NCBI GenBank assembly: GCA_902793605.1
Contig: CADBEB010000008.1
Coordinates: 22,773 to 86,772, forward strand
DNA: 64,000 bases
From: an uncultured Eubacteriales bacterium
GTDB lineage: Bacteria > Bacillota > Clostridia > Christensenellales > Aristaeellaceae
Direction of reading: 5' to 3'
Positions within the stretch are counted from its first letter, which is position 1, and each line of letters begins with the position of its first letter. The notes under the pieces are model-generated. The model worked only from the letters and a program-made list of their open reading frames with translations, searched no databases and was not told the origin of the DNA. The position numbers were made by a program, and so were the translations under genes. Shown one piece after another: positions 43,426-51,306 of the stretch.

Positions 43426-44262
43426 TTATGTCATGTCAAGATCCCTTAACGCCTCATATTCCGGATCATCCTCGTACTCCCGCTCCGGGCAGATACCGCC
43501 GAGGCTTTCGATCGCATTGCGGATCTCGATGAAAGCCAGATAAGACAGCCCCGGCTCCTTCGCGGCTTCCGTCAGCTCCGGCAGGGCCCGGTCGTCCCCC
43601 AGTTTAGCCAGATATCCGGCAAACAGGGCACGCCGCTCTTTTCTTTCACGGAACAGCTTCATCCCGAGCCTGAATGTCTGCTCATTCGCCGGGAAATGGC
43701 TCAGCACCTCCAGCAGCGCTTCCTCCCCTGCCTCGTTTGCTTTCGGCAGTTCCTGCAGGATCGGCTGGACGACACACTCACCCATCAGGATCAGGCTTTC
43801 CAGCGCGTTGTCCTTCAGTTCATCCTTTGGCCTTCTGTCCAGCTGCCAGGTAATATACAGCATCTTTGGCAGGGTGCTTTCCATTTCCCGCAGCAGTTCC
43901 ACCGCGATCATCCTTGCTTCATCCGGGGCTTCCTCATCCTTCAGAAGCTCCAAAAGGCGCTTTTCACAAGGTTTCCCGACTGTTCCGATCTGCTCAAGCA
44001 GCAGGTCCGGAACCGGCGTCCCTTCCTCGCAGTATGCCGTCAGCCAGTCCACCAGGACTTTCGGATCCTCAAACTGGGTGAAATAGGATCCCGGCGTGAC
44101 CCCGCCCAGCCACTTTGCCCGGGCATTCAGGAAGGCAACATAGATCCGCGGCATATCTTCTTCCATCTGGTCGAAGTTCGCGTAATCCTGCTGATGGGTC
44201 TTCATCCATTCTGCTGTAAAATCGGCAAAATGCTCGTCAAAGTTGATGATCGGCATTTTCAT
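43426..44262 (-). CDS. HEAT-repeat-like protein of unknown function
   Basis: Cytoplasmic protein of 278 residues, acidic and helical, with paired-helix units such as DEARMIAVELLREM and DNALESLILMG that resemble HEAT or PBS-lyase-type repeats. No catalytic motif is visible. The ATG at 44262 overlaps the hslO stop (ATGA) and is served by AAGGAGG 10 bases upstream, so it is coupled to hslO. Function unknown. A second in-frame ATG six bases downstream is possible. Confidence 0.75.
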   Translation of the reverse strand: MKMPIINFDEHFADFTAEWMKTHQQDYANFDQMEEDMPRIYVAFLNARAKWLGGVTPGSYFTQFEDPKVLVDWLTAYCEEGTPVPDLLLEQIGTVGKPCEKRLLELLKDEEAPDEARMIAVELLREMESTLPKMLYITWQLDRRPKDELKDNALESLILMGECVVQPILQELPKANEAGEEALLEVLSHFPANEQTFRLGMKLFRERKERRALFAGYLAKLGDDRALPELTEAAKEPGLSYLAFIEIRNAIESLGGICPEREYEDDPEYEALRDLDMT

Positions 44263-45143
44263 TCCCTTTGCGCCTCCTTCAGCAGCTCGCACAGCTGTTC
44301 TGTGGTAAAGAAGTATTTGTTGTGGCAGAAATGGCAGACCAGTTCCGCACCCTGATCCTCTTCGATCAGCGCTGTCAGTTCCTTGCGTCCGAGGGAGATC
44401 AGTGCCCGCTCCATCCGTTCCCGGCTGCAGCTGCAGGTATAGGAAACCGGTGTCCGTTCCAGGATCTTCGGGTTCATTCCCCGAAACCAGTCCTCACACA
44501 GCTGTTCGATCGGCGCAAAGGTCATCTCCCTGCTGATATCCGCAAACATGGGACTCCGCAGTTCCAGCTGGTCAATGATTTCATCCGGGCATCCCGGCAG
44601 CGGCTGGATCAGAAGGCCGCCCGCTTTCAGGACGGTTTCCCCGCTGACCAGCACACCCAGTGCGACCAGTGAAGGCTGCTGCTCGGACACCGTGAAATAC
44701 TGTGCGAAATCCATCGCGATCTCACCGCTCACCAGTTCGCTCTGCCCGATATAATTCTCCTTCAGGTTCAGGTCCTTGATCACGATCAACCGGCCGTGAT
44801 GCCCTACGGCGCTTCCGACGTCCAGCTTTCCGTCCTCCCTCAGCGGCAGTTCCACCTTCGGATCATCTGCGCAAGCCCGGATCTTTCCATGATCCGCCAC
44901 TGCCACCAGCGTTCCCATCGGGCCGTCGCCTTTGATCGTGACCGTGACGTTTTCCTTCTCGCCTTTCATCATGATCCCAAGCATCGCTGTGCCTGTGATC
45001 AGCCTGCCGAGCGCAGCCGTGCAGACCGGCGTGCAGCCGTGGATATCCGCGCAGCGCTGTACCGTATCTGTCGTCTCGCACAGCATCACCCGCACCTGCC
45101 CGTCGCACAGGTCGATCTGAAGCATTTCATCTTTATCAGCCAT
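44259..45143 (-). CDS. hslO: Redox-regulated chaperonin Hsp33
   Basis: ATP-independent holdase activated by oxidation. The redox zinc centre at the C-terminus is complete: Cys237 and Cys239 (CSC) and Cys270 and Cys273 (CHFC). The N-terminal domain has ARVMLCETT-like and GTAMLGIMMKGEKENVTV segments of the family, and GGLLIQPLPG is typical. At 294 residues it is full length. I chose the ATG at 45143 (MADKDEML) with AAGGAAG upstream; the longer frame has no support. It is in a minus-strand row with a methyltransferase 53 bp upstream. Confidence 0.94.
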   Translation of the reverse strand: MADKDEMLQIDLCDGQVRVMLCETTDTVQRCADIHGCTPVCTAALGRLITGTAMLGIMMKGEKENVTVTIKGDGPMGTLVAVADHGKIRACADDPKVELPLREDGKLDVGSAVGHHGRLIVIKDLNLKENYIGQSELVSGEIAMDFAQYFTVSEQQPSLVALGVLVSGETVLKAGGLLIQPLPGCPDEIIDQLELRSPMFADISREMTFAPIEQLCEDWFRGMNPKILERTPVSYTCSCSRERMERALISLGRKELTALIEEDQGAELVCHFCHNKYFFTTEQLCELLKEAQRE

Positions 45144-45196
45144 AGAATTAATCTTCCTTACGTTTATCGAAATCACACCGGCCGGGGATCGACCGA

Positions 45197-45943
45197 TTAA
45201 CCCTCCGGATTTGCCGCTGCGACATGCCACCGTTGATCCCCTTCTTTTGCGGGATTCAGTGTCGCTTCGCTGTACATGCACACGCCGCGGAACCCGGCCT
45301 TCCACATCACATTCTTCAGTGTTTCCATATCCCATGCCCGCTGGCTTTGGTGCTCTTCCGTCCGGCGGTATCTTCCATCCGCCTCCCGGATAAAGAAGCA
45401 GAGATCCAGATCCACTGTCTGCGAACGCTCATGCCAGGTATTCTGCCACAGATAGGTGATATCCGGCCGGTCCTCGCACATCAGCCCCGCGCACAGGATA
45501 TTCTTCAGCTTGTACGGTGTGGAAACGTCGTAGATCAGCGCGCCTCCCGGGCGGATCGCCCGTTTTGCCGCACGGAAAAAACTCAGGAGATCTTCCTCAG
45601 TCATCAGGTAATTGACTCCGTCACAGGTTGCGATCACTGCATCTACCGGTTTATGGAGGTTCAGCGATCTCATGTCCTGCTGAACAAACGGAATGTTCAT
45701 CCCGTTCTTCCGTGCCTTCTGCGCCGCCTGCCAGAGCATTTCACGGCTCAGATCCACGCCCGTCATCTGGAATCCCCTTCGCCGGAGCGGCAGCGTCAGG
45801 CCGCCGGTCCCGCAGGCGCATTCACAGACCTTGCCTCCGCGGATACCGAAAATGGAAAGCAGGCGGGTATAATGCTCCGCCCAGCTTTCATAATCCACGT
45901 CGTTCATCAATGCGTCGTAAATCTCTGCAAAATCCTGGTACAT
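45197..45943 (-). CDS. Class I SAM-dependent methyltransferase
   Basis: A protein of 248 residues with the Rossmann SAM fold: motif I is VCECACGTGGLTLPL (about residues 38-53), the acidic loop is GVDLSREML, followed by FVQQDMRSL and the LIYDVSTPYKL strand. The N-terminus YQDFAEIYDALMNDVDYESW is that of the YqeM-like group found in Firmicutes. The substrate cannot be inferred. It lies 2 bp after the YesL-like gene and 53 bp before hslO. Confidence 0.88.
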   Translation of the reverse strand: MYQDFAEIYDALMNDVDYESWAEHYTRLLSIFGIRGGKVCECACGTGGLTLPLRRRGFQMTGVDLSREMLWQAAQKARKNGMNIPFVQQDMRSLNLHKPVDAVIATCDGVNYLMTEEDLLSFFRAAKRAIRPGGALIYDVSTPYKLKNILCAGLMCEDRPDITYLWQNTWHERSQTVDLDLCFFIREADGRYRRTEEHQSQRAWDMETLKNVMWKAGFRGVCMYSEATLNPAKEGDQRWHVAAANPEG

Positions 45944-45945
45944 GA

Positions 45946-46989
45946 TCAGCCTTCTTTGTCCTTCCCGTCCGTGTCATCCGCTTCGTCTTCTTCATCGTCC
46001 TCCTCCGATCTCCGGAGGCCCTGGTTCACCTTCGCGCCTTCGATCCGTGGATTGATAAACCGGTCAAAAACAGCATTGGTATAGCTTGCAGTCACAAAGC
46101 GGCTCAGGGAGAATCCGATCAGGAAATAGTAGGCAAACAGGATCAGCATCCCGATCATTGGATTCCAGAAATACATCAGCGCAGCGCAGATGATCGCCGG
46201 CACACAGTGCAGCAGGCGGATCCCGACGCTCATCGGAAGGCGGGCAATGGCCAGCAGCAGGCCGTTCCGGATCACGTCCTTCATCTTCAGTTCGTAGGTG
46301 ACGGCCAGCGGATGCATATAAGTGATACTGATGGCCCAGATCAGCGCCACCAGCGCTACCAGCACCTGGGGAACAAACATGATGGGGTTCTGGCCGGCCA
46401 TTTGCCCGTAGAATCGCCATCCGACATAAACCAGCATCGGCAGCACCGAAGTGATCGCGGAAAGCACCAGCCCCTGCTTCCAGTTGGCTTTGACCGCGTC
46501 CTTGAAATCCGACCAGATGAAGGCGTGTTCATCCCTTGCCCAGTTTCTTGTGATATAGCTCAGACCGGAAGTGAATGGGCCGGTGATGGCAATGCACGGG
46601 ATCAGCCAGATCAGCACCTTGAACAGCGTACTGTCGACCAGGTCCCCGGGATTGACTTCAGAACTCTTCAGCTCGTTGAACTGTTCTTCACTCACCCTGA
46701 CTTCCCCGCCGTTTCCCTGGATCATCTCCACATAGGCAGGATAATCGTTCTCCCTGATCAGCATCAGGTTGCTCATCGTTGAGAGCAGGGATGTGAAATT
46801 GAGCATCAGAAGGATCATCGTCGGGAGGAAAACGATCATATACAGCATGTTGATCCTGAACAGCGCGCTCAGTCGGACTCTCAGCGTATCAAAGAACAGC
46901 TGCTTCCGGGTCTCGGGCAGGTCCTCCTTCCGGAAATCACCTTTCCCGCTCTTTCCGTAGTAGTAGTTGTTCATGAATTTTCCAAACAT
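45946..46989 (-). CDS. YesL/DUF624-like membrane protein
   Basis: Polytopic membrane protein of 347 residues with about six hydrophobic helices. A soluble N-terminus carries a short GKFMNNYYYG segment. An extracytoplasmic loop (about residues 85-120) lies between the first two helices. The GPFTSGLSYITRNWARDEHAFIWSDF region resembles the conserved segment of DUF624/YesL proteins. A strongly acidic C-terminal tail follows. YesL-like proteins have no proven function. The ATG at 46989 is preceded by GAGGG; a TTG two codons upstream is less likely. It is translated just before the methyltransferase gene. Confidence 0.75.
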   Translation of the reverse strand: MFGKFMNNYYYGKSGKGDFRKEDLPETRKQLFFDTLRVRLSALFRINMLYMIVFLPTMILLMLNFTSLLSTMSNLMLIRENDYPAYVEMIQGNGGEVRVSEEQFNELKSSEVNPGDLVDSTLFKVLIWLIPCIAITGPFTSGLSYITRNWARDEHAFIWSDFKDAVKANWKQGLVLSAITSVLPMLVYVGWRFYGQMAGQNPIMFVPQVLVALVALIWAISITYMHPLAVTYELKMKDVIRNGLLLAIARLPMSVGIRLLHCVPAIICAALMYFWNPMIGMLILFAYYFLIGFSLSRFVTASYTNAVFDRFINPRIEGAKVNQGLRRSEEDDEEDEADDTDGKDKEG

Positions 46990-47033
46990 GATCAATCCCT
47001 CATTCTCTGCTTATTGTCCCAACCGCATACCGT

Positions 47034-47063
47034 GTCATCCCGACCGAAGCGGAGGGATCCCCC
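47034..47063. repeat. REP-like palindromic intergenic repeat
   Basis: A compact hairpin with ATCCC/GGGAT outer arms and an inner CCG-AAG-CGG stem, between the YesL-like gene and the phosphoglucomutase. It resembles dispersed palindromic repeats with the sense of TCATCCCGA..GAAGCG.. seen in many genomes. Only one copy is visible in this window, so the assignment rests on resemblance. Confidence 0.45.
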
Positions 47064-47070
47064 TGATAAA

Positions 47071-48789
47071 TCACGCCATCAGCGCCTTGCTGGCCTCACA
47101 CAGCCGGTCATTCAGCGCGTCGGCTGCTTCCTGTGTCTTGTCGTTGCTGTTGACGTACAGTTTGATCTTCGGTTCGGTGCCGCTCGGCCGTACGCAGACC
47201 CAGCATCCGCCTTCCAGTTCGAAGTACAGTACGTCGGAAGCCGGCAGTCCGGTAGGTTCTTCCTTCCCGTTCTCGGTCCGTACACCCCTGAGGTAGTCGC
47301 GCACCGCAGTGACCTTCAGCCCCGCAATCTCCTTCGGCGGATTTGTCCGCAGTCCGGCCATGATCTCCTTCATCCGGGTCAGTCCGTCCTTGCCGGGCAG
47401 CGTTGTGGAAACGACCTTCTCAACATAATACCCGTATTCCTTAAAGATCTCCTGCACGCGGTCGTACAGCGTAATACCTTCCGCCATGCATGCGCAGGCG
47501 ACTTCACTGATCAGCAGGCTCGCGTTCACGCCGTCCTTGTCCCGCACGAAAGTACTGGAAAGGAAGCCGTAGCTCTCCTCAAAGCCGAACAGGAAGGTAT
47601 GGTCGCCCTTGTCCATGAACTGCTGGATCTTCTCACCGATAAACTTGAATCCTGTCAGCGTTTCGTACATCGCCACGCCGAAGCGCTCGCAGATCCGGTT
47701 CGCCAGGCTGGTGGAAACGATGCTCCGCACCGCTGCGCCGTCCTTCGGCAGGGTTCCGGCCTTCTGCTTGCTGGAAAGGATATAGTGCAGCATTACACAG
47801 CCGATGTCGTTTCCCGTCAGCAAATGCCACTCGCCCTTTCCGTCCTTCACCGCCACGCCCAGCCGGTCACAGTCCGGATCGGTGGCGAAGATCACGTTTG
47901 CGCCGACTTCCGCCGCCAGCCTGAAGGCCAGTTCGTAGGCACCCGGATCCTCAGGGTTCGGGACCTTGATCGTACTGAAGTTGGGATCGGGCATTTCCTG
48001 TTCTTTCACCACAGCCACATTCGTCAGTCCGATCTCCTTCAGCACGCGGCGGACCGGTACGTTGCCGCTTCCGTGCAGCGGAGTATAAACGATGTTCAGC
48101 TTCGGGCCTTCCTCCCGGAGCAATGCCGGATTGATGCTCAGGGTCTTCACATCGGCTATGTAGTCGTCGTCCACTTCCTTGTTGCCGATGATTTTCAGCA
48201 GGCCTTTATCCAGGGCTTCCTGCTCATCCATCAGGACGCAGTCCGTATAGGCTGTCGCGCGGATGATCCGGGTAATGCCTTCCGCAGCTTCCGGACCGAC
48301 CTGGGCGCCATCCTCTCCGTATACCTTGTATCCGTTGTACTGGGGAGGATTGTGACTCGCCGTGATCACGACGCCGGCGATCGCATGGAGATGGCGCACG
48401 GCGTAGCTCAGGATCGGAACCGGACGCAATGCGTCAAACAGGAAAGCAGGCACGCCTTCCGCGCACAGCACCAGCGCGGTGTCCTTTGCGAACTCAGGGC
48501 TGCAGCGCCGGCTGTCGTACGCGATGACGACACCTCGCTTCGCTTCTTCCGGTTTTTCAAGCAGGTAGCGGGCCAACCCGCGGGTCGCGCGCCGCACGTT
48601 GTACTTGTTCATCCGGTTCATACCTGCTCCCAGGACGCCGCGCATACCGGCGGTTCCGAAGCTCAGCTCGGTATAGAAACGATCTTCCATCTCTTTCTCA
48701 TCATCCCGGATGGCTTCCAGTTCCCTGATTGTTTCCGGATCGTTGGCAAAATCCTTCAGCCACTGTTCATAGTTTTCCCGAATCGTCAT
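47071..48789 (-). CDS. pgcA: Phospho-sugar mutase (phosphoglucomutase type)
   Basis: Interconverts glucose-1-phosphate and glucose-6-phosphate (alpha-D-phosphohexomutase family). The phosphoserine loop is TASHNPPQYNGYK, the metal loop ATDPDCDRLG, the sugar loop FGFEESYGF, and the phosphate-binding loop RPSGTEPKIKLY. At 572 residues it is the long PgcA type. The ATG at 48789 is preceded by AAAGGCGG; longer in-frame extension enters the leader. It would link glgP-derived glucose-1-phosphate to glycolysis. It may also act on mannose or pentose phosphates. Confidence 0.93.
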   Translation of the reverse strand: MTIRENYEQWLKDFANDPETIRELEAIRDDEKEMEDRFYTELSFGTAGMRGVLGAGMNRMNKYNVRRATRGLARYLLEKPEEAKRGVVIAYDSRRCSPEFAKDTALVLCAEGVPAFLFDALRPVPILSYAVRHLHAIAGVVITASHNPPQYNGYKVYGEDGAQVGPEAAEGITRIIRATAYTDCVLMDEQEALDKGLLKIIGNKEVDDDYIADVKTLSINPALLREEGPKLNIVYTPLHGSGNVPVRRVLKEIGLTNVAVVKEQEMPDPNFSTIKVPNPEDPGAYELAFRLAAEVGANVIFATDPDCDRLGVAVKDGKGEWHLLTGNDIGCVMLHYILSSKQKAGTLPKDGAAVRSIVSTSLANRICERFGVAMYETLTGFKFIGEKIQQFMDKGDHTFLFGFEESYGFLSSTFVRDKDGVNASLLISEVACACMAEGITLYDRVQEIFKEYGYYVEKVVSTTLPGKDGLTRMKEIMAGLRTNPPKEIAGLKVTAVRDYLRGVRTENGKEEPTGLPASDVLYFELEGGCWVCVRPSGTEPKIKLYVNSNDKTQEAADALNDRLCEASKALMA

Positions 48790-48902
48790 CTTCCAAACCG
48801 CCTTTCTCTTATTACCTGGAATTTCCGAATGTTCAGGCGCCTGAAGCACCTGCGGGTTCGAAACCTTCTCATGTGAATGAATGTGGCATAAAGCCATATT
48901 AA

Positions 48903-49634
48903 TTATACGTTTTTGCTTCTTTCTTGACAAGCCACGTCGGGATAATTCGTGATCAGGATATCTGCCTTTTCCCGCAGCACAGCAGCCATGATCTCCGGAT
49001 CATTGACCGTCCACGTATGTACCCGGACCCCGGCTTCATGTGCTTTCCGGCAATTCCCTCCCGGGGTAATTACCTCTGAATAGTGAGGATGAAGGGCGTC
49101 CATTCCCAGCCTCGTGGCATATTCCCAGGGTTCGATCAGTGAAGCCTCGTACAGCAGGCCGCAAACCAGTCGCGGCTCAATCGCCTTGATCCGGAGCATG
49201 CTGGCATGGTTAAAGGATGAGAAAATGACCCTGTCCAGATCAAATGTATCTGCTGCCAGGTCGATCACCTGCTTTTCGAGCCCCGGATAATCGATCAGGC
49301 TGTTTTTCAGCTCGATGTTGATATCCAGCTTCGTCGGCTTCAGCAGTTCAAACACCTCCCGGAGCGTCGGAATCACAGCTTCCGCATATTCCGGATGCGT
49401 ACGGTTGAAATGCAGTTTTTTCAGTTCTTTCAGCGTTTGCTTTACAATCAGTCCGCTCCCGTTGCTCACCCGGTCGATAGTCTCGTCATGGGCGACCACC
49501 AGCTCCCCGTCCCGGGTCATCTGCACATCCAGTTCGACACCGTCCGCGCCCATCTCCGCCGCGAGCCGGAAAGCTTCAATCGTATTCTCCGGCGCGTATC
49601 CGCTTGCGCCTCTGTGCCCGAAGATCCTTGTCAT
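48903..49634 (-). CDS. glpQ: Glycerophosphodiester phosphodiesterase
   Basis: Hydrolyses glycerophosphodiesters to glycerol-3-phosphate and an alcohol; TIM-barrel GDPD family. The catalytic HRGASGYAPENT motif is at residues 7-18, followed by GADGVELDVQMTRDGELVVAHDETIDR, and the C-terminal WTVNDPE. The length of 243 residues and lack of signal peptide indicate the cytoplasmic type. GAAGGAGAG precedes the ATG, which overlaps the acpS stop by 4 bp. Probable role: turnover of membrane lipid headgroups. The gene symbol is by family only. Confidence 0.92.
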   Translation of the reverse strand: MTRIFGHRGASGYAPENTIEAFRLAAEMGADGVELDVQMTRDGELVVAHDETIDRVSNGSGLIVKQTLKELKKLHFNRTHPEYAEAVIPTLREVFELLKPTKLDINIELKNSLIDYPGLEKQVIDLAADTFDLDRVIFSSFNHASMLRIKAIEPRLVCGLLYEASLIEPWEYATRLGMDALHPHYSEVITPGGNCRKAHEAGVRVHTWTVNDPEIMAAVLREKADILITNYPDVACQERSKNV

Positions 49635-50026
49635 ACCGTCTCTCCTTCCCGCACGCATACCGCTCCGGCTATCCCGCCGTCATGACTGATACTCAGCAGG
49701 AACCGGTCGTTTCCCGACAGCCTCGCCGCTTCCCCTGTCAGGGAATAGAACGGTTCCCCGGCCTCGCCGTGCAGCACCTCGACATCCTTCAACTCAAAGG
49801 CAATGCCGGTCCCCAGGGCTTTGGCCAGCGCTTCCTTGGCCGCAAAAATCCCTGCCAGGGTCTGCGCCTTGTTCTTCCCTTTTGACTGAATGAACGCGAT
49901 TTCCCTGTCGGTAAAAAAGCGATTCATAAAGCGTTCGTTCTCCGCTTGTTTTTCCATCCTCGCGATCTCGCAAAGATCGAGGCCGACACCTCTGATCACA
50001 GCCTTCAGCCCTTTCTCTGAAACCAT
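49631..50026 (-). CDS. acpS: Holo-[acyl-carrier-protein] synthase
   Basis: Transfers 4'-phosphopantetheine from CoA to a serine of acyl carrier protein. Signatures are GVGLDLCEIARM at the N-terminus and the metal/CoA site AGIFAAKEALAKALGTG, with FLLSISHDGGIAGAV at the end. The given ATG start yields 131 residues. A GTG at 49999 would give 122 residues, the typical family length starting MI.GVGLDL, and is a serious alternative. It is the first gene of a coupled pair with glpQ, with its own promoter. By itself it does not say which ACP is modified. Confidence 0.92.
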   Translation of the reverse strand: MVSEKGLKAVIRGVGLDLCEIARMEKQAENERFMNRFFTDREIAFIQSKGKNKAQTLAGIFAAKEALAKALGTGIAFELKDVEVLHGEAGEPFYSLTGEAARLSGNDRFLLSISHDGGIAGAVCVREGETV

Positions 50027-50054
50027 TCGCTTATTCCGTGGTTCTTCTCTGCGC

Positions 50055-50083
50055 ATCATACCACACCTTGCGGTTTTCTTCAA
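50055..50083 (-). promoter_or_regulatory. Sigma-A promoter of acpS-glpQ
   Basis: On the minus strand, TTGAAG (50083-50078), 17 bp, TATGAT (50060-50055). It overlaps the divergent moxR promoter, so the two may compete for polymerase. Confidence 0.7.
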
Positions 50084-50096
50084 TTAAAGGTATAAT
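50068..50096 (+). promoter_or_regulatory. Sigma-A promoter of the moxR operon
   Basis: TTGCGG (50068-50073), 17 bp, perfect TATAAT (50091-50096), giving a start near 50103 and a long leader of about 255 nt before the moxR ATG. It interleaves with the acpS promoter. Confidence 0.7.
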
Positions 50097-50102
50097 TTTA
50101 TT

Positions 50103-50357
50103 TGCTTTCCAAACCCTGCTTAAAACCATCTCCGAAGGGGTTTGGGCGATGTCGCGTGCGGTGCGCGAGCTGCACATAATGGCCGCCGCCAGTGGCGGAT
50201 GAAGGCCGATTCTGTGTTGAGTCACCGGCCGCGGTGCGCGTGCGATTCCTTGCGGAAAGCCCGTAAGCTGTATTATCTCCCCCATGGAGCCGAAGGGGTC
50301 TTAGGGGGCGATCGGAAAGCCCCCTAAACTGTATTAATCCCAGGAGGAATTACCCTT
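50103..50357 (+). promoter_or_regulatory. Structured leader of the moxR-DUF58-transglutaminase operon
   Basis: The 330-base space between acpS and moxR (50027-50357) holds no gene. It holds two divergent promoters and this leader. Visible structures are stem CCAAACCC (50109-50116) with GGGTTTGG (50138-50145), CCGCC/GGCGG (50186-50198) inside GGCC arms, and a perfect TTAGGGGGC (50301-50309) with GCCCCCTAA (50319-50327). A 29-nt unit at 50253-50281 recurs at 50313-50341 with few changes. The second copy runs into the AGGAGG ribosome site. No known riboswitch class was recognised. Confidence 0.55.
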
Positions 50358-51302
50358 ATGATCAATCCAGGCAGAATGATTCTCGCCCTTCAGCAGAATA
50401 TCGGCAAAGCCGTTGTCGGCAAGGAAGAAGCGATCGAGTATGCCCTCATTGCGCTGCTGTGCAAAGGCCATGTACTGATCGAGGACGTTCCCGGCGTCGG
50501 AAAGACCACCCTGGCCAGCGCGCTGGCCCGCTCGCTGGATTGTTCCTTCCGCCGTATCCAGTTTACACCGGACCTGATGCCTTCGGATGTCACCGGCTTT
50601 ACCCTTGTCAACTTCAAAACCGGCGAGATGGAATACAAAGAAGGCGCTGTGATGAGCCAGATCGTCCTCGCGGACGAGATCAACAGGACCAGTCCGAAGA
50701 CGCAGTCCGCCCTACTGGAAGTCATGGAAGAGCATCAGGTGACCGTTGACGGGATCACTCACCAGCTGCCGCAGCCGTTTATCGTCCTGGCAACCCAGAA
50801 TCCCGGCGAGTTTGTCGGTACCTACCCGCTGCCCGAAGCGCAGGTGGACCGTTTCTTCCTGCGTATCTCCATCGGTTATCCCACCGTGGAGCAGGAAATG
50901 GACGTCCTTGAACGCTACAGCGGTACCGTTCCGCCGATGGAGACCATCGAACCGGTCTGTTCCGCCCAGGACGTCATTTCCATGCAGGAGCAGGTCACCA
51001 CGGTCTATTGTTCTCCGGAAGTCCGGAATTATGTTGCCTCGCTCGCTGCCGCCACCCGGAACGACCAGGCCTTTTCCCTCGGTGCGTCCACCCGTGCCGC
51101 CATCTCGCTGATCCGCGGTGCGCAGGCTTGCGCCATGCTGGACGACAGGGACTTCGTTCTGCCGGAAGATGTACAGCATATGTTCCTTCCGGTCATGGCC
51201 CATCGGATGATTCTTTCACCGGAAGCCAGGATGAAAGGCATCCCTGCAGAGCAGTTCCTGCTGACCATACTCCAGAATACAAGTGTTCCCGTAAAGCTGT
51301 AA
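50358..51302 (+). CDS. MoxR-family AAA+ ATPase
   Basis: A chaperone-like AAA+ ATPase of 314 residues. The Walker A is DVPGVGKTT (residues 43-51), Walker B is ILADEINR, and the sensor/arginine region is ATQNPGEFVGTYPLPEAQVDRF. MoxR proteins are usually encoded with DUF58 and transglutaminase genes, as here, and are thought to help assemble or activate envelope protein complexes. AGGAGG lies 11 bases before the ATG. The DUF58 gene follows within 4 bp. The ATPase core is secure; the client is unknown. Confidence 0.92.
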   Translation: MINPGRMILALQQNIGKAVVGKEEAIEYALIALLCKGHVLIEDVPGVGKTTLASALARSLDCSFRRIQFTPDLMPSDVTGFTLVNFKTGEMEYKEGAVMSQIVLADEINRTSPKTQSALLEVMEEHQVTVDGITHQLPQPFIVLATQNPGEFVGTYPLPEAQVDRFFLRISIGYPTVEQEMDVLERYSGTVPPMETIEPVCSAQDVISMQEQVTTVYCSPEVRNYVASLAAATRNDQAFSLGASTRAAISLIRGAQACAMLDDRDFVLPEDVQHMFLPVMAHRMILSPEARMKGIPAEQFLLTILQNTSVPVKL

Positions 51303-51306
51303 GATC

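Noticed and set aside
47014..48876. 620-residue plus-strand frame
   Set aside because: Antisense of the phosphoglucomutase gene, which has all four active-site loops.
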